Assembly (NCBI RefSeq): GCF_003667565.1
Contig: NZ_RCUX01000013.1
Location: forward strand, 18,987 to 82,986
Source of the DNA: Mycetocola tolaasinivorans
GTDB taxonomy: Bacteria; Actinomycetota; Actinomycetes; Actinomycetales; Microbacteriaceae
Length of the DNA stretch: 64,000 nucleotides
Reading direction: 5' to 3'
Made by a program: the position numbers and the translations under genes. How positions within the stretch are numbered: position 1 is the first letter of the stretch; each line of letters starts with the position of its first letter. Below are positions 27,477 to 36,749 of the stretch, one piece after another. The notes beneath the pieces were generated by a model. The model had not been told where the DNA came from, made no database searches, and saw only the letters and a program-made list of their open reading frames with translations.

Positions 27477-27512
27477 ACGCCCACCCGATTCCCGAGGGAA
27501 CCAGGTGGGCGT
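27477..27512. terminator. Bidirectional hairpin between marR and metI
   Basis: Arms ACGCCCACC and GGTGGGCGT enclose a second short stem. It lies between convergent genes and ends 14 bases from the metI stop. Confidence 0.7.
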
Positions 27513-27525
27513 CTTCGCGTTCGCT

Positions 27526-28185
27526 CTAGCGGCGCAGAACCTTGCGGGCCAGCCAGTTGCCGAGGAACTGGATGATCTGTACCAGGATGATCACCGCGAC
27601 CAGCGCGGCAATGGTGACCGGGTCGTTGAAGGCGCGGTAGCCGTATTCGAGCGCGAACGTTCCGAGACCACCACCGGCGATCGTTCCGGCCAGTGCGGAC
27701 ATGTCCACGATGGCCACGAGTACGAAGGTGTAGCCGAGGATCAGGGGCCCGAGGGCCTCGCTGAGGATCACGGTAAAGATGACACGCAGGCGGGAGGCAC
27801 CCACCGAGCGGGCGGCCTCGATGACGCCGGGCGACACCGTCAGAAGGTTCTGCTCGACGATACGGCTGATGCCGAACATCGCGGCCATCGACATCGTGAA
27901 GACCATCGCGGTATTGCCGTTTCCGGTGCCGATGACGATGCGGGTTAGCGGCTGTAGCGCCACGAGGAAGATCAGGAACGGGATCGGCCGGAAGATGTTC
28001 ACGATGATGTTCAGGATCGCGAAGATGACGCGGTTTTCCAGGATGTTGCCCGGCCGGGTTACATACAGAACGAGGCCGAGGATCAGACCGAAGAAACCAC
28101 CGATCAGCAGCGCGAAGCTGACGATGTAGAGGGTTTCCCAGGTAGCGGTGAGCAGGTTGGGCAGGTACTTGATGACGTCATCCAT
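27526..28185 (-). CDS. metI: Methionine ABC transporter permease
   Basis: A 219-residue membrane protein with about five helices. The EAA loop reads VIEAARSVGASRLRVIFTVILSEALGPL. IFRPIPFLIFLVALQPLTR is typical of MetI. The start overlaps the metN stop by one base. It is the last gene of metQ-metN-metI, which takes up L- and D-methionine. Confidence 0.95.
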   Translation of the reverse strand: MDDVIKYLPNLLTATWETLYIVSFALLIGGFFGLILGLVLYVTRPGNILENRVIFAILNIIVNIFRPIPFLIFLVALQPLTRIVIGTGNGNTAMVFTMSMAAMFGISRIVEQNLLTVSPGVIEAARSVGASRLRVIFTVILSEALGPLILGYTFVLVAIVDMSALAGTIAGGGLGTFALEYGYRAFNDPVTIAALVAVIILVQIIQFLGNWLARKVLRR

Positions 28186-29213
28186 CAGCGGGCCTCCACG
28201 ATCTCGGTCAGCGCGGAAATCTCGGCGAAGGCGGACTCGATGGCCGCGTCGGCACCGGTTACGGCGATGGTCAGGTGGCCAAAGGTGCGGCCCTGAATGT
28301 CGTTGATACCGCCGTAGATCAGCTCGAATGAGAGCCCGGCGCGGGTGAGGATTTCAAACACGCGAGACTGGCCGGTGTCGCCGTCGAGGATCGAGACGGT
28401 GAAGATTCGGCCGGGGTGACGCTGCCGCAGTACGGCGAGCTCGTCGCCGGCGGGAATGCCGCGCACCACGGTGGAGACGAAGCGGCGTGTGGCTGCGTGC
28501 TGCGGGTTCGAGAACACCGAGTAGACCTCGCCGTCCTCGATGACCCGGCCGTTTTCCATGACGGCCACGCGGGTGGCGATCTGCTGGATGACGTCCATCT
28601 CGTGGGTGATCACGATGATGGTGATGCCGAGTTCCTGGTTGACCTTCTTAAGCAGGCCCAGTACCTCGTGCGTGGTCTCCGGGTCGAGCGCGCTCGTGGC
28701 CTCGTCGGCGAGCAGGATGCGCGGTGAGGTCGCGAGAGCGCGCGCAATACCCACGCGCTGTTTCTGGCCACCGGAGAGCTGGTCGGGGAACGACCTTGCC
28801 TTCTCGGTGAGGCCGACAAACGCGAGCAGTTCGTTTACCCGACGGATGCGTTCGGCCCGCGGTACGCCGGCCACCTTGAGCGGGTAGGCAATGTTTGCGC
28901 GCACGGACTTCGAGTTGAAGAGGTTGAACTGCTGGAAGATCATGCCCACGCCCAGGCGGAGCTTGCGCAGCTGGCCCTCGCGCATGGTCGTGACCTCGGC
29001 GCCATCCACCAGGATGCTGCCCGAGGTGGCGGATTCGAGGGCGTTGATCAGGCGTACCAGTGTGGATTTTCCCGCACCGGAGTATCCGATGATGCCGTAA
29101 ATCTCGCCCGCCTGAATATCCAGGGAGACGCCGTCGATCGCGGCAATCTGCTTTTTGCGATTGCTCGGATCCGGATATGTCTTGGTGACGTCGGTCAGGC
29201 TGACCAGTGCCAT
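28185..29213 (-). CDS. metN: Methionine ABC transporter ATP-binding protein
   Basis: 342 residues. Walker A GYSGAGKST, signature LSGGQKQR and Walker B ILLADEATSALDPET make the ATPase domain. A C-terminal NIL domain (about 265-342) binds methionine and gives feedback inhibition of transport. The gene lies 160 bp after metQ, across a hairpin that may lower ATPase expression relative to the binding protein. Confidence 0.96.
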   Translation of the reverse strand: MALVSLTDVTKTYPDPSNRKKQIAAIDGVSLDIQAGEIYGIIGYSGAGKSTLVRLINALESATSGSILVDGAEVTTMREGQLRKLRLGVGMIFQQFNLFNSKSVRANIAYPLKVAGVPRAERIRRVNELLAFVGLTEKARSFPDQLSGGQKQRVGIARALATSPRILLADEATSALDPETTHEVLGLLKKVNQELGITIIVITHEMDVIQQIATRVAVMENGRVIEDGEVYSVFSNPQHAATRRFVSTVVRGIPAGDELAVLRQRHPGRIFTVSILDGDTGQSRVFEILTRAGLSFELIYGGINDIQGRTFGHLTIAVTGADAAIESAFAEISALTEIVEAR

Positions 29214-29314
29214 GCGTGTACTCCTCGCTACTGCGATTGCGGCGTAGCCGCTGCTTAGGTGTGTTCCCCCTACGGGCGGGGCCTCGGCGAAACTACCATG
29301 CCGGAGACGCCCGC

Positions 29315-29351
29315 GGGCGACGATCAGAGACTGTGTCTCTCATCGCCGCCC
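29315..29351 (-). promoter_or_regulatory. Intercistronic hairpin between metQ and metN
   Basis: A 16-bp stem with two mismatches around CTGTG lies in the 160-bp gap. No T-tract follows on the minus strand. It may act as partial terminator or as an RNA stabiliser of the metQ message. Confidence 0.5.
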
Positions 29352-29373
29352 GGGGTGCGGTAGAACCGTCTGA

Positions 29374-30279
29374 CTACTTCGAAGCCTTGACGGTCTTCTC
29401 AACGTCGGCGAGGGTCTTCTCGAGGTCCGCTGCGGGGATCTTTGCGAAGACGGCGGTGCCGCCACTGACCTTCTGGACACCGTCCAGCACGGCCTGCGAG
29501 TTCTGGTAGATGTCAACGAGCTTCTTGTAGGTCTCGTTGTCCTTGTCCTTGGCGCGAACCGCGAACACATTGACGTAGGCCTGCGACTTGGGGTCGTCGG
29601 CGCTGTCCTTGGCGATGGCGGAGTTGATGTCGATGCCTGCCTTGGAGGCGAAGTCGTTGTTGATCACGGCACCGGCCACGGCCGGGTCGTCCAGCTGCTG
29701 GGGCGCCAGCGAACCGTCAACGGTGATGACCTTGACCTTCGAGCCATCCTCGATGTCGTCGGCCTTGGAGACGATCGAGCCGCCGTCCTTCAGCTTGACG
29801 AGACCGGCACCCTGCAGGGTGAGCAGGGCACGTGCCTGGTTGGAGTCATCGTTGGGGATCGCGATGGTCGCGCCCTCGGGGATGTCCTTGACGTCCTTGA
29901 ACTTCTTCGAGTAGAGGGGCAGCGGGTAGATCGCGGTCGAACCGATCGGGGTCAGGTCTTCGCCCTTACCCACGTTGTACTGCGCCAGGTAGATGAGGTG
30001 CTGGAACTGGTTGATGTCAACGTCGCCGTTGGTCAGTGCCGGGTTTACCTGCGGGTACTCGGTGAAGTTCTTGATCTCGATGTTGATGCCGGCCTTCTTG
30101 GCCTCTTCGGTGTAGGTGGCCCAGTAGGGGTCACTCGCTCCGACAACACCGATCTTGATTACCTTGTCGGCGTCCGCGGACTTGCCAGCCTCGGGGGTAG
30201 CTGACGAGGAGCAACCAGCCAGCAGTGCAATCGCGGCCATTCCTGCGACAACTCCGGCGATTTTGTGCTTGATAGACAT
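29374..30279 (-). CDS. metQ: Methionine-binding lipoprotein MetQ
   Basis: 301 residues. Lipoprotein signal peptide with LLAGC (Cys 23). The mature part (IKIGVVGASDPYWATYTEEAKKAGINIEI, DINQFQHLIYLAQYN) is of the NlpA family of methionine-binding proteins. It is first in metQ-metN-metI. ATG 30279 is used because an AGGAAG site lies six bases upstream and the signal peptide begins there. A longer in-frame extension upstream was rejected. No SAM riboswitch could be recognised in the 277-bp upstream region. Confidence 0.95.
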   Translation of the reverse strand: MSIKHKIAGVVAGMAAIALLAGCSSSATPEAGKSADADKVIKIGVVGASDPYWATYTEEAKKAGINIEIKNFTEYPQVNPALTNGDVDINQFQHLIYLAQYNVGKGEDLTPIGSTAIYPLPLYSKKFKDVKDIPEGATIAIPNDDSNQARALLTLQGAGLVKLKDGGSIVSKADDIEDGSKVKVITVDGSLAPQQLDDPAVAGAVINNDFASKAGIDINSAIAKDSADDPKSQAYVNVFAVRAKDKDNETYKKLVDIYQNSQAVLDGVQKVSGGTAVFAKIPAADLEKTLADVEKTVKASK

Positions 30280-30556
30280 CTGGGCTTCCTTTCTCCGCGA
30301 GCACTTCTCACGATGTTTCAACCGTAGAGAAGCCCTGACGATAGCGGAAAACGGCCCGTAACAAACCGATACACGTTCCGTTTTATTCCCGGAATCTCGG
30401 GGATTTTTGCGACCCCTTGTAGCGACATCTGCGGCGTGGCGGATTTCGGCCTGGCGGGACCGGTTCGCCCGTTTAGGAGCAAAATCGCCCGTGACGCGCG
30501 CATCTCCCCCGCGTAGGGTGGGGGAAGGAACGTTCACGACACACGGGAGGAATCAC

Positions 30557-32290
30557 ATGCCAAGCATTGCCGAAACCATCGTCGAAACGATCAAGGATGC
30601 GGGGGTCAGGCGCGTCTACGGCCTCCCCGGGGACTCCCTCAACGGGTTCACCGATGCCCTGCGCAAGGACGGCACCATCGCCTGGCAGCACGTGCGTAAC
30701 GAGGAGGCCGCGGCCTTCGCGGCGGCGGCCGAGGCTGGGCTAACCGGTCAGATCACCGTGTGCGCGGGTAGTTGCGGGCCCGGTAACACGCACCTTATTA
30801 ACGGCCTCTTTGATGCCAACCGAAGCCGGGTACCGGTCCTCGCGATCGCGGCGCAGATTCCAAGTGCCGAGATCGGAAGCGGATACTTCCAGGAGACCCA
30901 CCCGCAGGAACTCTTCCGCGAGGCCTCGGTCTACACCGAGCTGGTGAGCGTGGCCGAGCAGGTGCCGTTTGTAATCGAGCGCGCGATGCGCATGGCGATC
31001 GAGCTGCGCGGGGTCGCGGTGGTAGTCATCCCGGGCGATATTCTCCTGCAGAGCAGCCCGAATGTTCGCCGCTCGGCCCCGATTGTGCACGCCCCGCGGA
31101 TCACCCGCCCCGCCGACGACCTGCTCGCGCAGGCGGCGGAGATTCTCAACGGTTGCGAGGACGTCACGATCCTCGCCGGTGCCGGCACCGAGGGTGCCCA
31201 CGATGAGGTCATTGCCCTGGCCGGACACCTCAAGGCCCCCATCGTGCACGCGCTCCGCGGCAAGGAGTTTATCGAATACGACAATCCCTACGACGTGGGC
31301 ATGACCGGCCTGCTCGGATTCTCCTCGGGCTATCGCGCGATGGAAAATGCCGAGGTGCTGCTCATGCTCGGCACTGGTTTCCCCTATCGCCAGTTCTACC
31401 CATCGAAGGCGAAGATCATCCAGGTTGATATTCGCGGTGAAAACCTCGGGCAGCACACCCCGATCGATCTGGGCCTCGTCGGCTCGGTCAAAGACACCGC
31501 CGCGGCCCTGCTGCCGCTGCTGCGCGAGCGCACCGATTCCAAACACCTCGATACCTCGCTCAAGCACTATCAGAAGGCACGCAAGGGTCTTGATGACCTC
31601 GCCACCAACGATAAAAACCGCACGCCAATCCACCCGCAGTATGTGGCGCGGCTCATCAGCGAGCTCGCAACCGACGATGCGGTGTTCATCCCCGATGTGG
31701 GCTCCCCCGTGGTGTGGGCCTCTCGCTACCTGAAAATGAACGGCAAGCGCCGCCTGATCGGCTCCTTCACCCACGGCACGATGGCAAACGCCGTGCCGCA
31801 CGCCATCGGTGCGCAGTCAGCCTTCCCGGAACGCCAGGTGGTGGCGCTCTCCGGCGATGGCGGGCTCGCGATGCTGCTGGGCGAGCTGATCACGCTGCGC
31901 CAGCTGAAGCTGCCGGTCAAGGTCGTGGTGTTCAACAACTCCTCCCTCAACTTCGTGGAGCTGGAGATGAAGGCTGCGGGCTTCGTGACCTACGGCACCG
32001 GCCTCGATAACCCGAACTTCGCCGAGGTCGCCACCGCACTCGGCCTGCACGGTCAGCGTGTGGAAAACCCCGATGACCTCGAGGGCGCGCTGCGCACGGC
32101 GTTTGATCACGATGGCCCGGCGCTGGTCGAGGTGATGACCGCCCGCCAGGAGCTCTCGATTCCGCCCACCGTCACCGCCGCCCAGGCCAAGGGATTCACC
32201 CTCTACGCGCTGCGCACGATCCTCTCCGGTAACGGCGAGGAACTGCTCGACCTGGCCGAAACCAACCTGTTCCGCAGGCTGTTCAACTAG
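30557..32290 (+). CDS. poxB: Pyruvate dehydrogenase (quinone) / pyruvate oxidase PoxB
   Basis: 577 residues, thiamine-diphosphate enzyme that decarboxylates pyruvate to acetate and passes electrons to quinone at the membrane. The catalytic Glu region HVRNEEAAAFAAAAEA, central FAD-type domain and the ThDP motif SGDGGLAMLLGELITLRQL...FNNSS are present. The C-terminal peripheral membrane segment is short. ATG 30557 has GGGAGG six bases before. A TAGGGT -10 at 30514-30519 would give a leader of about 30 nt. Acetolactate synthase was considered but the closest overall match is PoxB. Confidence 0.93.
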   Translation: MPSIAETIVETIKDAGVRRVYGLPGDSLNGFTDALRKDGTIAWQHVRNEEAAAFAAAAEAGLTGQITVCAGSCGPGNTHLINGLFDANRSRVPVLAIAAQIPSAEIGSGYFQETHPQELFREASVYTELVSVAEQVPFVIERAMRMAIELRGVAVVVIPGDILLQSSPNVRRSAPIVHAPRITRPADDLLAQAAEILNGCEDVTILAGAGTEGAHDEVIALAGHLKAPIVHALRGKEFIEYDNPYDVGMTGLLGFSSGYRAMENAEVLLMLGTGFPYRQFYPSKAKIIQVDIRGENLGQHTPIDLGLVGSVKDTAAALLPLLRERTDSKHLDTSLKHYQKARKGLDDLATNDKNRTPIHPQYVARLISELATDDAVFIPDVGSPVVWASRYLKMNGKRRLIGSFTHGTMANAVPHAIGAQSAFPERQVVALSGDGGLAMLLGELITLRQLKLPVKVVVFNNSSLNFVELEMKAAGFVTYGTGLDNPNFAEVATALGLHGQRVENPDDLEGALRTAFDHDGPALVEVMTARQELSIPPTVTAAQAKGFTLYALRTILSGNGEELLDLAETNLFRRLFN

Positions 32291-32300
32291 CGTGCGAGAC

Positions 32301-32342
32301 ATCCGTGGGCACCCGGTTTGTCCGGGCTGCCCACGGATTTTT
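32301..32342 (+). terminator. Terminator of poxB
   Basis: A 16-bp stem with one bulge is followed by a T-rich run (ATTTTTC). It touches the stop codon of the convergent glycosylase gene. Confidence 0.85.
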
Positions 32343-32998
32343 CATCGTGCAGGAAACAGCTCCGCCGCCAGCACATCCCAGCCACCGAGGCTGCGTGCGT
32401 GCTTGCCCGCCTCGACGATCAGGCCGTGATACTCGCGGTACTCGGGCACGCTGAAGCCCGCGGCCGAGGCCGTCGCGGACAGCGCGCGGCGGGCCGCGGG
32501 ATAGCTGCCGGGTACCGGGTAGCCCACGGCCGTGAGCATGCGGCGGGCGTAGGTGTCCCAGATGAAGGCCGGGCGGTCAAAGGCGTAGAGTCCGATCACG
32601 TCGGCGGTCTCGGGGCCGATTCCCGGCAGCGCGAGCAGTTCCTCGCGGAGCTCGGCATCTGTCCGAGCACGCACTCCTCCGTTCAGGGCGTCCGTCTCGA
32701 CCACCCAGCGTGCGAGTGCCGCCGCCGAACGCGACTTCGCGGTCATGAAGCCACTCGATCGAATGACCTCGGCCAGTTGCTCGGCGGGGATTTCCGCAAG
32801 CGCAGCGGGCGACAGTAGCTCGCCCTCGCGCAGCGCCTCGATCGACCGCTCCACGTTTCGCCAGGCGGTGTTCTGCACCAGGATCGCGCCGACCATCATC
32901 TCGAACGGTGTTTCGGCCGGCCACCACCCGTCGGCGTCAAAACGCCCACGCAGCGTCTCAAAAATGAGGCGCTGCGTGGGCGGAATGACCGGGGTCAC
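32342..32998 (-). CDS. Endonuclease III-like DNA glycosylase, MagIII type
   Basis: 218 residues of the helix-hairpin-helix-GPD superfamily. WWPAETPFEMMVGAILVQNT and ALPGIGPETADVI match the 3-methyladenine glycosylase MagIII pattern. The catalytic Asp is in IWDTYARR. The Lys of bifunctional Nth is replaced (GPETAD), so lyase activity is not expected. There is no Cys at all, so no iron-sulfur cluster. Expected role: excision of alkylated bases. The start overlaps the ABC-F stop by four bases. Confidence 0.85.
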   Translation of the reverse strand: MTPVIPPTQRLIFETLRGRFDADGWWPAETPFEMMVGAILVQNTAWRNVERSIEALREGELLSPAALAEIPAEQLAEVIRSSGFMTAKSRSAAALARWVVETDALNGGVRARTDAELREELLALPGIGPETADVIGLYAFDRPAFIWDTYARRMLTAVGYPVPGSYPAARRALSATASAAGFSVPEYREYHGLIVEAGKHARSLGGWDVLAAELFPAR

Positions 32999-34791
32999 GA
33001 CCCCAGGAGATCCGTCAGCTCGAGCCAGCGCTCCTCCAGGGTGGAGATGTCGGCGGCGAGCTTCTGGGTTTCCTCGGTGATCTTGCCGAGGCCCGCATAG
33101 TCGCTCTGGTCGTGCTCGGCGAGGCGGGCATGGGCGGCATCGATCGAGGCGGTCGCCTTCTGGATGCGGCGCTCGATGGAGGCCAGCTCCTTCTGCGCGC
33201 GGTGCAGTTCGCCGCCGCTGAGGCCGGGCTTCGCCGGTGCCGAGCTGGCCTGCGAGGTCAGCTCCTCGGGCTTGCTCGCCGACGCGGGCGTCGCGTTACG
33301 GATGCGCAGGTACTCGTCCACTCCGCCGGGGAGGTGGCGCAGGTCGCCGTCCAGCACCGCATACTGCTGATCGGTGACGCGCTCCAGCAGGTAGCGGTCG
33401 TGCGAGACCACGAGCAGGGTTCCCGGCCAGGTGTCCAGCAGGTCTTCCATGGCCGCAAGCATGTCCGTGTCGAGGTCGTTGGTGGGCTCATCGAGGATCA
33501 GCACGTTCGGCTCGTCCAGCAGAATGAGCAGCAGCTGCAGGCGGCGCTTCTGGCCACCGGAGAGATCCTTCACCGGGGTCTGTAGCTGAGCGGAGGCGAA
33601 GCCCATCTGCTCAAGCAGCTGACCCGGGGTCATCTCCTTATCGCCGGCCTTATAGCTCGTGCGGTAGCGACCGATCACGGCCGAAACGCGCTCGTTCTGG
33701 ATGTCCTCCAGTTCGGCAAGCTGCTGGGTCAGGGCGGCGATCTTCACGGTCTTGCCGCGCTTCACCACACCGGAGGTGGGCTCCACCTCGCCGGTGACGA
33801 GGCCCAGCAGGGTCGACTTTCCGGCACCGTTGACACCGAGGATACCGGTGCGCTCGCCCGGGGCGATGCGCCACTCGACGCTCTTCAGGATGGTGCGGTC
33901 ACCGTACTTCACGCCGGCATCCAGGAGGTCAACAACGTCCTTGCCCAGGCGCGAGGTGGCCATCTGACTCATCGCCACGGTGTTACGCACCGGGGGCACA
34001 TCGGCGATCAGGGCGTTGGCTGCCTCGATGCGGAACTTCGGCTTGGCCGTGCGTGCGGGAGCACCGCGGCGCAGCCAGGCGAGCTCCTTCTTCATCAGGT
34101 TCTGGCGCTTGCCCTCGATGGTCGCGGCCATGCGGTCGCGCTCCACCCGCTGCAGCACGTAGGCCGCGTAACCACCCTCGAAGGGCTCGATGATGCCATC
34201 GTGCACCTCCCAGGTGTCGGTCGAAACCTCGTCCAGGAACCAGCGGTCGTGGGTCACGACCAGCAGGCCGCCCTGACCGGGCATCCAGCGGCTCTTGAGG
34301 TGACCGGCGAGCCAGGCCACGCCCTCGACGTCGAGGTGGTTGGTGGGCTCGTCAAGGAACAGGACGTCCCAGTCGCCCACCAGCAGGGCGGCGAGGGCCA
34401 CCCGGCGGCGCTGACCACCGGAGAGGGTGCCGATCTCGGCGGTCCAGGGGAGGTCCGACAGCAGGCCGGTGATGACGTCGCGGATCTTCGGATCGCCCGC
34501 CCAGATGTACTCCTCGGTATTGCCCACGATGGCCTGAGCCACGGTGAGGTTGTCGTCGAGGATATCGCGCTGATCGAGGTAACCGATGGTCACGCCGCGG
34601 CGACGCGTGACGCGCCCCGAGTCGGGCTCCATCCGGCCGGCAAGCAGCTGCAGCAGCGTGGACTTGCCATCACCGTTGCGACCGACGATACCGATCCGGT
34701 CGCCCTCATTGACCCCGACAGTGATCTTCTCAAAGATGACGCGGGTGGGAAATTCTAGGTGGAGCGATTCCGCCCCCAACAGGTGAGCCAC
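32995..34791 (-). CDS. ABC-F family ATPase (Uup-like)
   Basis: 598 residues with two ABC domains and no membrane segment. Walker A sites are GRNGDGKST and GVNGAGKST, signatures LSGGQRRR and LSGGQKRR. The linker between domains carries the P-site helix (RMAATIEGKRQNLMKKELAWLRRG). A C-terminal coiled coil (about 525-595) is Uup-like. ABC-F proteins act on the ribosome or on DNA intermediates. GTG 34791 lies six bases after TAGGCT (34798-34803), with GGAGGG between, so leaderless or very short leader. Confidence 0.94.
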   Translation of the reverse strand: MAHLLGAESLHLEFPTRVIFEKITVGVNEGDRIGIVGRNGDGKSTLLQLLAGRMEPDSGRVTRRRGVTIGYLDQRDILDDNLTVAQAIVGNTEEYIWAGDPKIRDVITGLLSDLPWTAEIGTLSGGQRRRVALAALLVGDWDVLFLDEPTNHLDVEGVAWLAGHLKSRWMPGQGGLLVVTHDRWFLDEVSTDTWEVHDGIIEPFEGGYAAYVLQRVERDRMAATIEGKRQNLMKKELAWLRRGAPARTAKPKFRIEAANALIADVPPVRNTVAMSQMATSRLGKDVVDLLDAGVKYGDRTILKSVEWRIAPGERTGILGVNGAGKSTLLGLVTGEVEPTSGVVKRGKTVKIAALTQQLAELEDIQNERVSAVIGRYRTSYKAGDKEMTPGQLLEQMGFASAQLQTPVKDLSGGQKRRLQLLLILLDEPNVLILDEPTNDLDTDMLAAMEDLLDTWPGTLLVVSHDRYLLERVTDQQYAVLDGDLRHLPGGVDEYLRIRNATPASASKPEELTSQASSAPAKPGLSGGELHRAQKELASIERRIQKATASIDAAHARLAEHDQSDYAGLGKITEETQKLAADISTLEERWLELTDLLGS

Positions 34792-34891
34792 CCCTCCAGC
34801 CTAGTGGCGAACGGCAAACCGACAGCGCGTGCACAGAGAATCCACGATTTCCCGGGGTAGGCTGGATCCTCCACGCAACCCTTGGAGACCC

Positions 34892-36226
34892 GTGACAGAG
34901 CCTGTATCCACCCGCGCAGCCGCACGCCATGCCTCCGGCATTTCCCCGGCAAAACGCCTGCGTCGCCGCATCGCCCTCGGTGTGGTGGGCACCCTTCTTC
35001 TCCTGACCGCCGGCGCGGGGGCCTTTGCCGTTTACGTCTACCAAGACCTGAATAACGGCATTCACCGCTCCCCCATTTCGATGCCGAGCGGCAACCCCGA
35101 CTTCGGGGTGAAGCAGAACACCGGCGAAACCAACATCCTCATCATGGGTATGGACAGCCGAGTGGATCAGAACGGCAAGCCGTTCCCCGCCGAGATCTAC
35201 AACGCGATCCACGCGGGCGATCAGGGCGACGGAGGCTACAACGCCAACGTGATGATGCTCATTCACATTCCGGGTAACGGCGGCCGTGCGCAGGGCATCT
35301 CGATCCCCCGCGACGACTACGCCGAGCTGGCGGGGCACCCCAACGGCGTGAAGATGTCGAAGATCAAGGAGGCCTACGGCCTCGCCCTCGACGAAAAGCT
35401 GCGCGAGCTCGTGCGTGGCGGCATGAGCCGCGACGACGCCTACCAGCAGGCCCGCACCGCCGGCCGCCAGGCACAGATCAACACCGTCTCGCAGTTCCTC
35501 GGCGGTGTGCGCATCGACCACTTCGTCGAGATCACCATGGCCGCCTTCTACCAGGTAGCCGACGCCGTACAGCCCATCACCGTGTGCCTCAACCAGGCCA
35601 CCCAGGACAAATACTCGGGCGCGGACTTCCCCGCCGGCATGCAGGAAATCTCCGCCGAGCAGGCCATGGCGTTTGTTCGTCAGCGCCGCGACACCGGTCA
35701 CACCGGTGTCGAGCTGACCGACTTCGACCGCACCCGCCGCCAGCAGGCGTTCATGGTGTCCCTCGCCTATAAGCTCAAGCAGGCGAACACCTTCACCAAC
35801 CCGGCCACCATTACGAGCCTGATCGACACCGCGAAGCAGTACATCGCGGTGGACGATGGCCTCGACTTCCTGAGCTTCGCCCAGCAGGCCAGCTCGCTCG
35901 CCGGCGGCAACATCACCTTCACGACCCTGCCGATCACCGAGTTTGCGACCCGTGACGGCAAGGACGTCAACCTCGTTGACCTCAACCAGATCCACTCGAT
36001 CGTGGCGGGCCTGCTCAGCGGCAAGACCGAGGCTCCCGCGGGCACCACCCCCGAGGCTCCGGCAACCGGGCAGACCGAGGCCGGCGGGGCCCAGACCCCG
36101 GAGGCTCCCGCCACCGGCGAGGCACCGACCACCCCGGAGAACTCCACCTCGGAAACCCCGGCGGACAACACCTACCACGATTGGAAGGAACCGCTCCAGG
36201 CCGGCGCGATTCCCTGCGTCAACTAG
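34892..36226 (+). CDS. LytR-CpsA-Psr (LCP) family ligase
   Basis: 444 residues, anchored by one N-terminal helix (about 27-50). The LCP domain has NILIMGMDSR, NVMMLIHIPGN, SIPRDDYAEL and DHFVEITMAAFYQV, including the Arg and Asp residues that hold the polyprenyl pyrophosphate. LCP proteins attach wall polymers such as teichoic acids or arabinogalactan-like glycans to peptidoglycan. The end is a Pro/Glu/Thr-rich repeat tail (PEAPATG units) closing in a Cys near the terminus. GTG 34892 with TTGGAG upstream. Confidence 0.93.
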   Translation: MTEPVSTRAAARHASGISPAKRLRRRIALGVVGTLLLLTAGAGAFAVYVYQDLNNGIHRSPISMPSGNPDFGVKQNTGETNILIMGMDSRVDQNGKPFPAEIYNAIHAGDQGDGGYNANVMMLIHIPGNGGRAQGISIPRDDYAELAGHPNGVKMSKIKEAYGLALDEKLRELVRGGMSRDDAYQQARTAGRQAQINTVSQFLGGVRIDHFVEITMAAFYQVADAVQPITVCLNQATQDKYSGADFPAGMQEISAEQAMAFVRQRRDTGHTGVELTDFDRTRRQQAFMVSLAYKLKQANTFTNPATITSLIDTAKQYIAVDDGLDFLSFAQQASSLAGGNITFTTLPITEFATRDGKDVNLVDLNQIHSIVAGLLSGKTEAPAGTTPEAPATGQTEAGGAQTPEAPATGEAPTTPENSTSETPADNTYHDWKEPLQAGAIPCVN

Positions 36227-36263
36227 CCACAGGCGCGCGCTCTAGCGCTCGCACTACGGCGAA

Positions 36264-36287
36264 GGCCCCCGGGATTTCCCTGGGGCC
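36264..36287. terminator. Terminator between the LCP gene and the VOC gene
   Basis: A 10-bp stem with one mismatch and an ATTT loop is followed on the plus strand by CTCGTCGTTTT. Confidence 0.7.
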
Positions 36288-36320
36288 CTCGTCGTTTTCC
36301 GACACCGCGCCTCGCTCCGG

Positions 36321-36716
36321 CTAGTCTTCCGCAACCACCTCAACCTTGAAGCCGGCCGCGTTTTCCAGCCAGCCCGCATAGTGATCCGGCCCACCCGCGT
36401 GCGGGTACCGATCCTGATACAGCGGCGTCCACCCGTGCGCAGGAGCATCGGCGATCAGGGCGTCCACCTGGGCCCGCGTGCCGGCATCAAAGGCCAGGTG
36501 GTTGATCCCGGCCCGACGACGGTCATGGAGGGGCGAGGAGAGGTTTGGTGAGGTCGTGAGGCTCAGATACGCGCCACCCGCACCCCAGGACTCCCCGCTC
36601 TCCCAGGCGGCATCGCGGGTGAATCCGAGTCGGGTGAGCAACCAGCCCCACCCGGCACGCTCATACTTCGCCGTTTCGTCGGCGAGCCATACCTCTACGT
36701 GATGAAAACCGGTCAT
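36321..36716 (-). CDS. VOC superfamily protein (glyoxalase/dioxygenase fold)
   Basis: 131 residues. FHHVEVWLADETAKYERAGWGWLLTRLGF and GINHLAFDAGTRAQVDALI, then HYAGWLENAAGFKVEVV, give the paired beta-alpha-beta modules with His and Glu metal positions. The precise activity (glyoxalase, bleomycin-type binding, dioxygenase) cannot be told. ATG 36716 chosen; GTG 36722 is also possible. It follows ispE by 33 bp, perhaps cotranscribed. Confidence 0.85.
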   Translation of the reverse strand: MTGFHHVEVWLADETAKYERAGWGWLLTRLGFTRDAAWESGESWGAGGAYLSLTTSPNLSSPLHDRRRAGINHLAFDAGTRAQVDALIADAPAHGWTPLYQDRYPHAGGPDHYAGWLENAAGFKVEVVAED

Positions 36717-36749
36717 GACCACATGGTGGCACAGGTGAGTCGGGCGTCC

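Noticed and set aside
30280..30556. SAM riboswitch upstream of metQ
   Set aside because: The region was read for SAM-I, SAM-II and SAM-IV core blocks on the minus strand. None was found. A covariance search would settle it.
34730..36178. 482-codon minus-strand frame opposite the LCP gene
   Set aside because: The plus-strand LCP protein carries the full family signature. The antisense translation is Gly/Val/Arg-rich without recognisable motifs.
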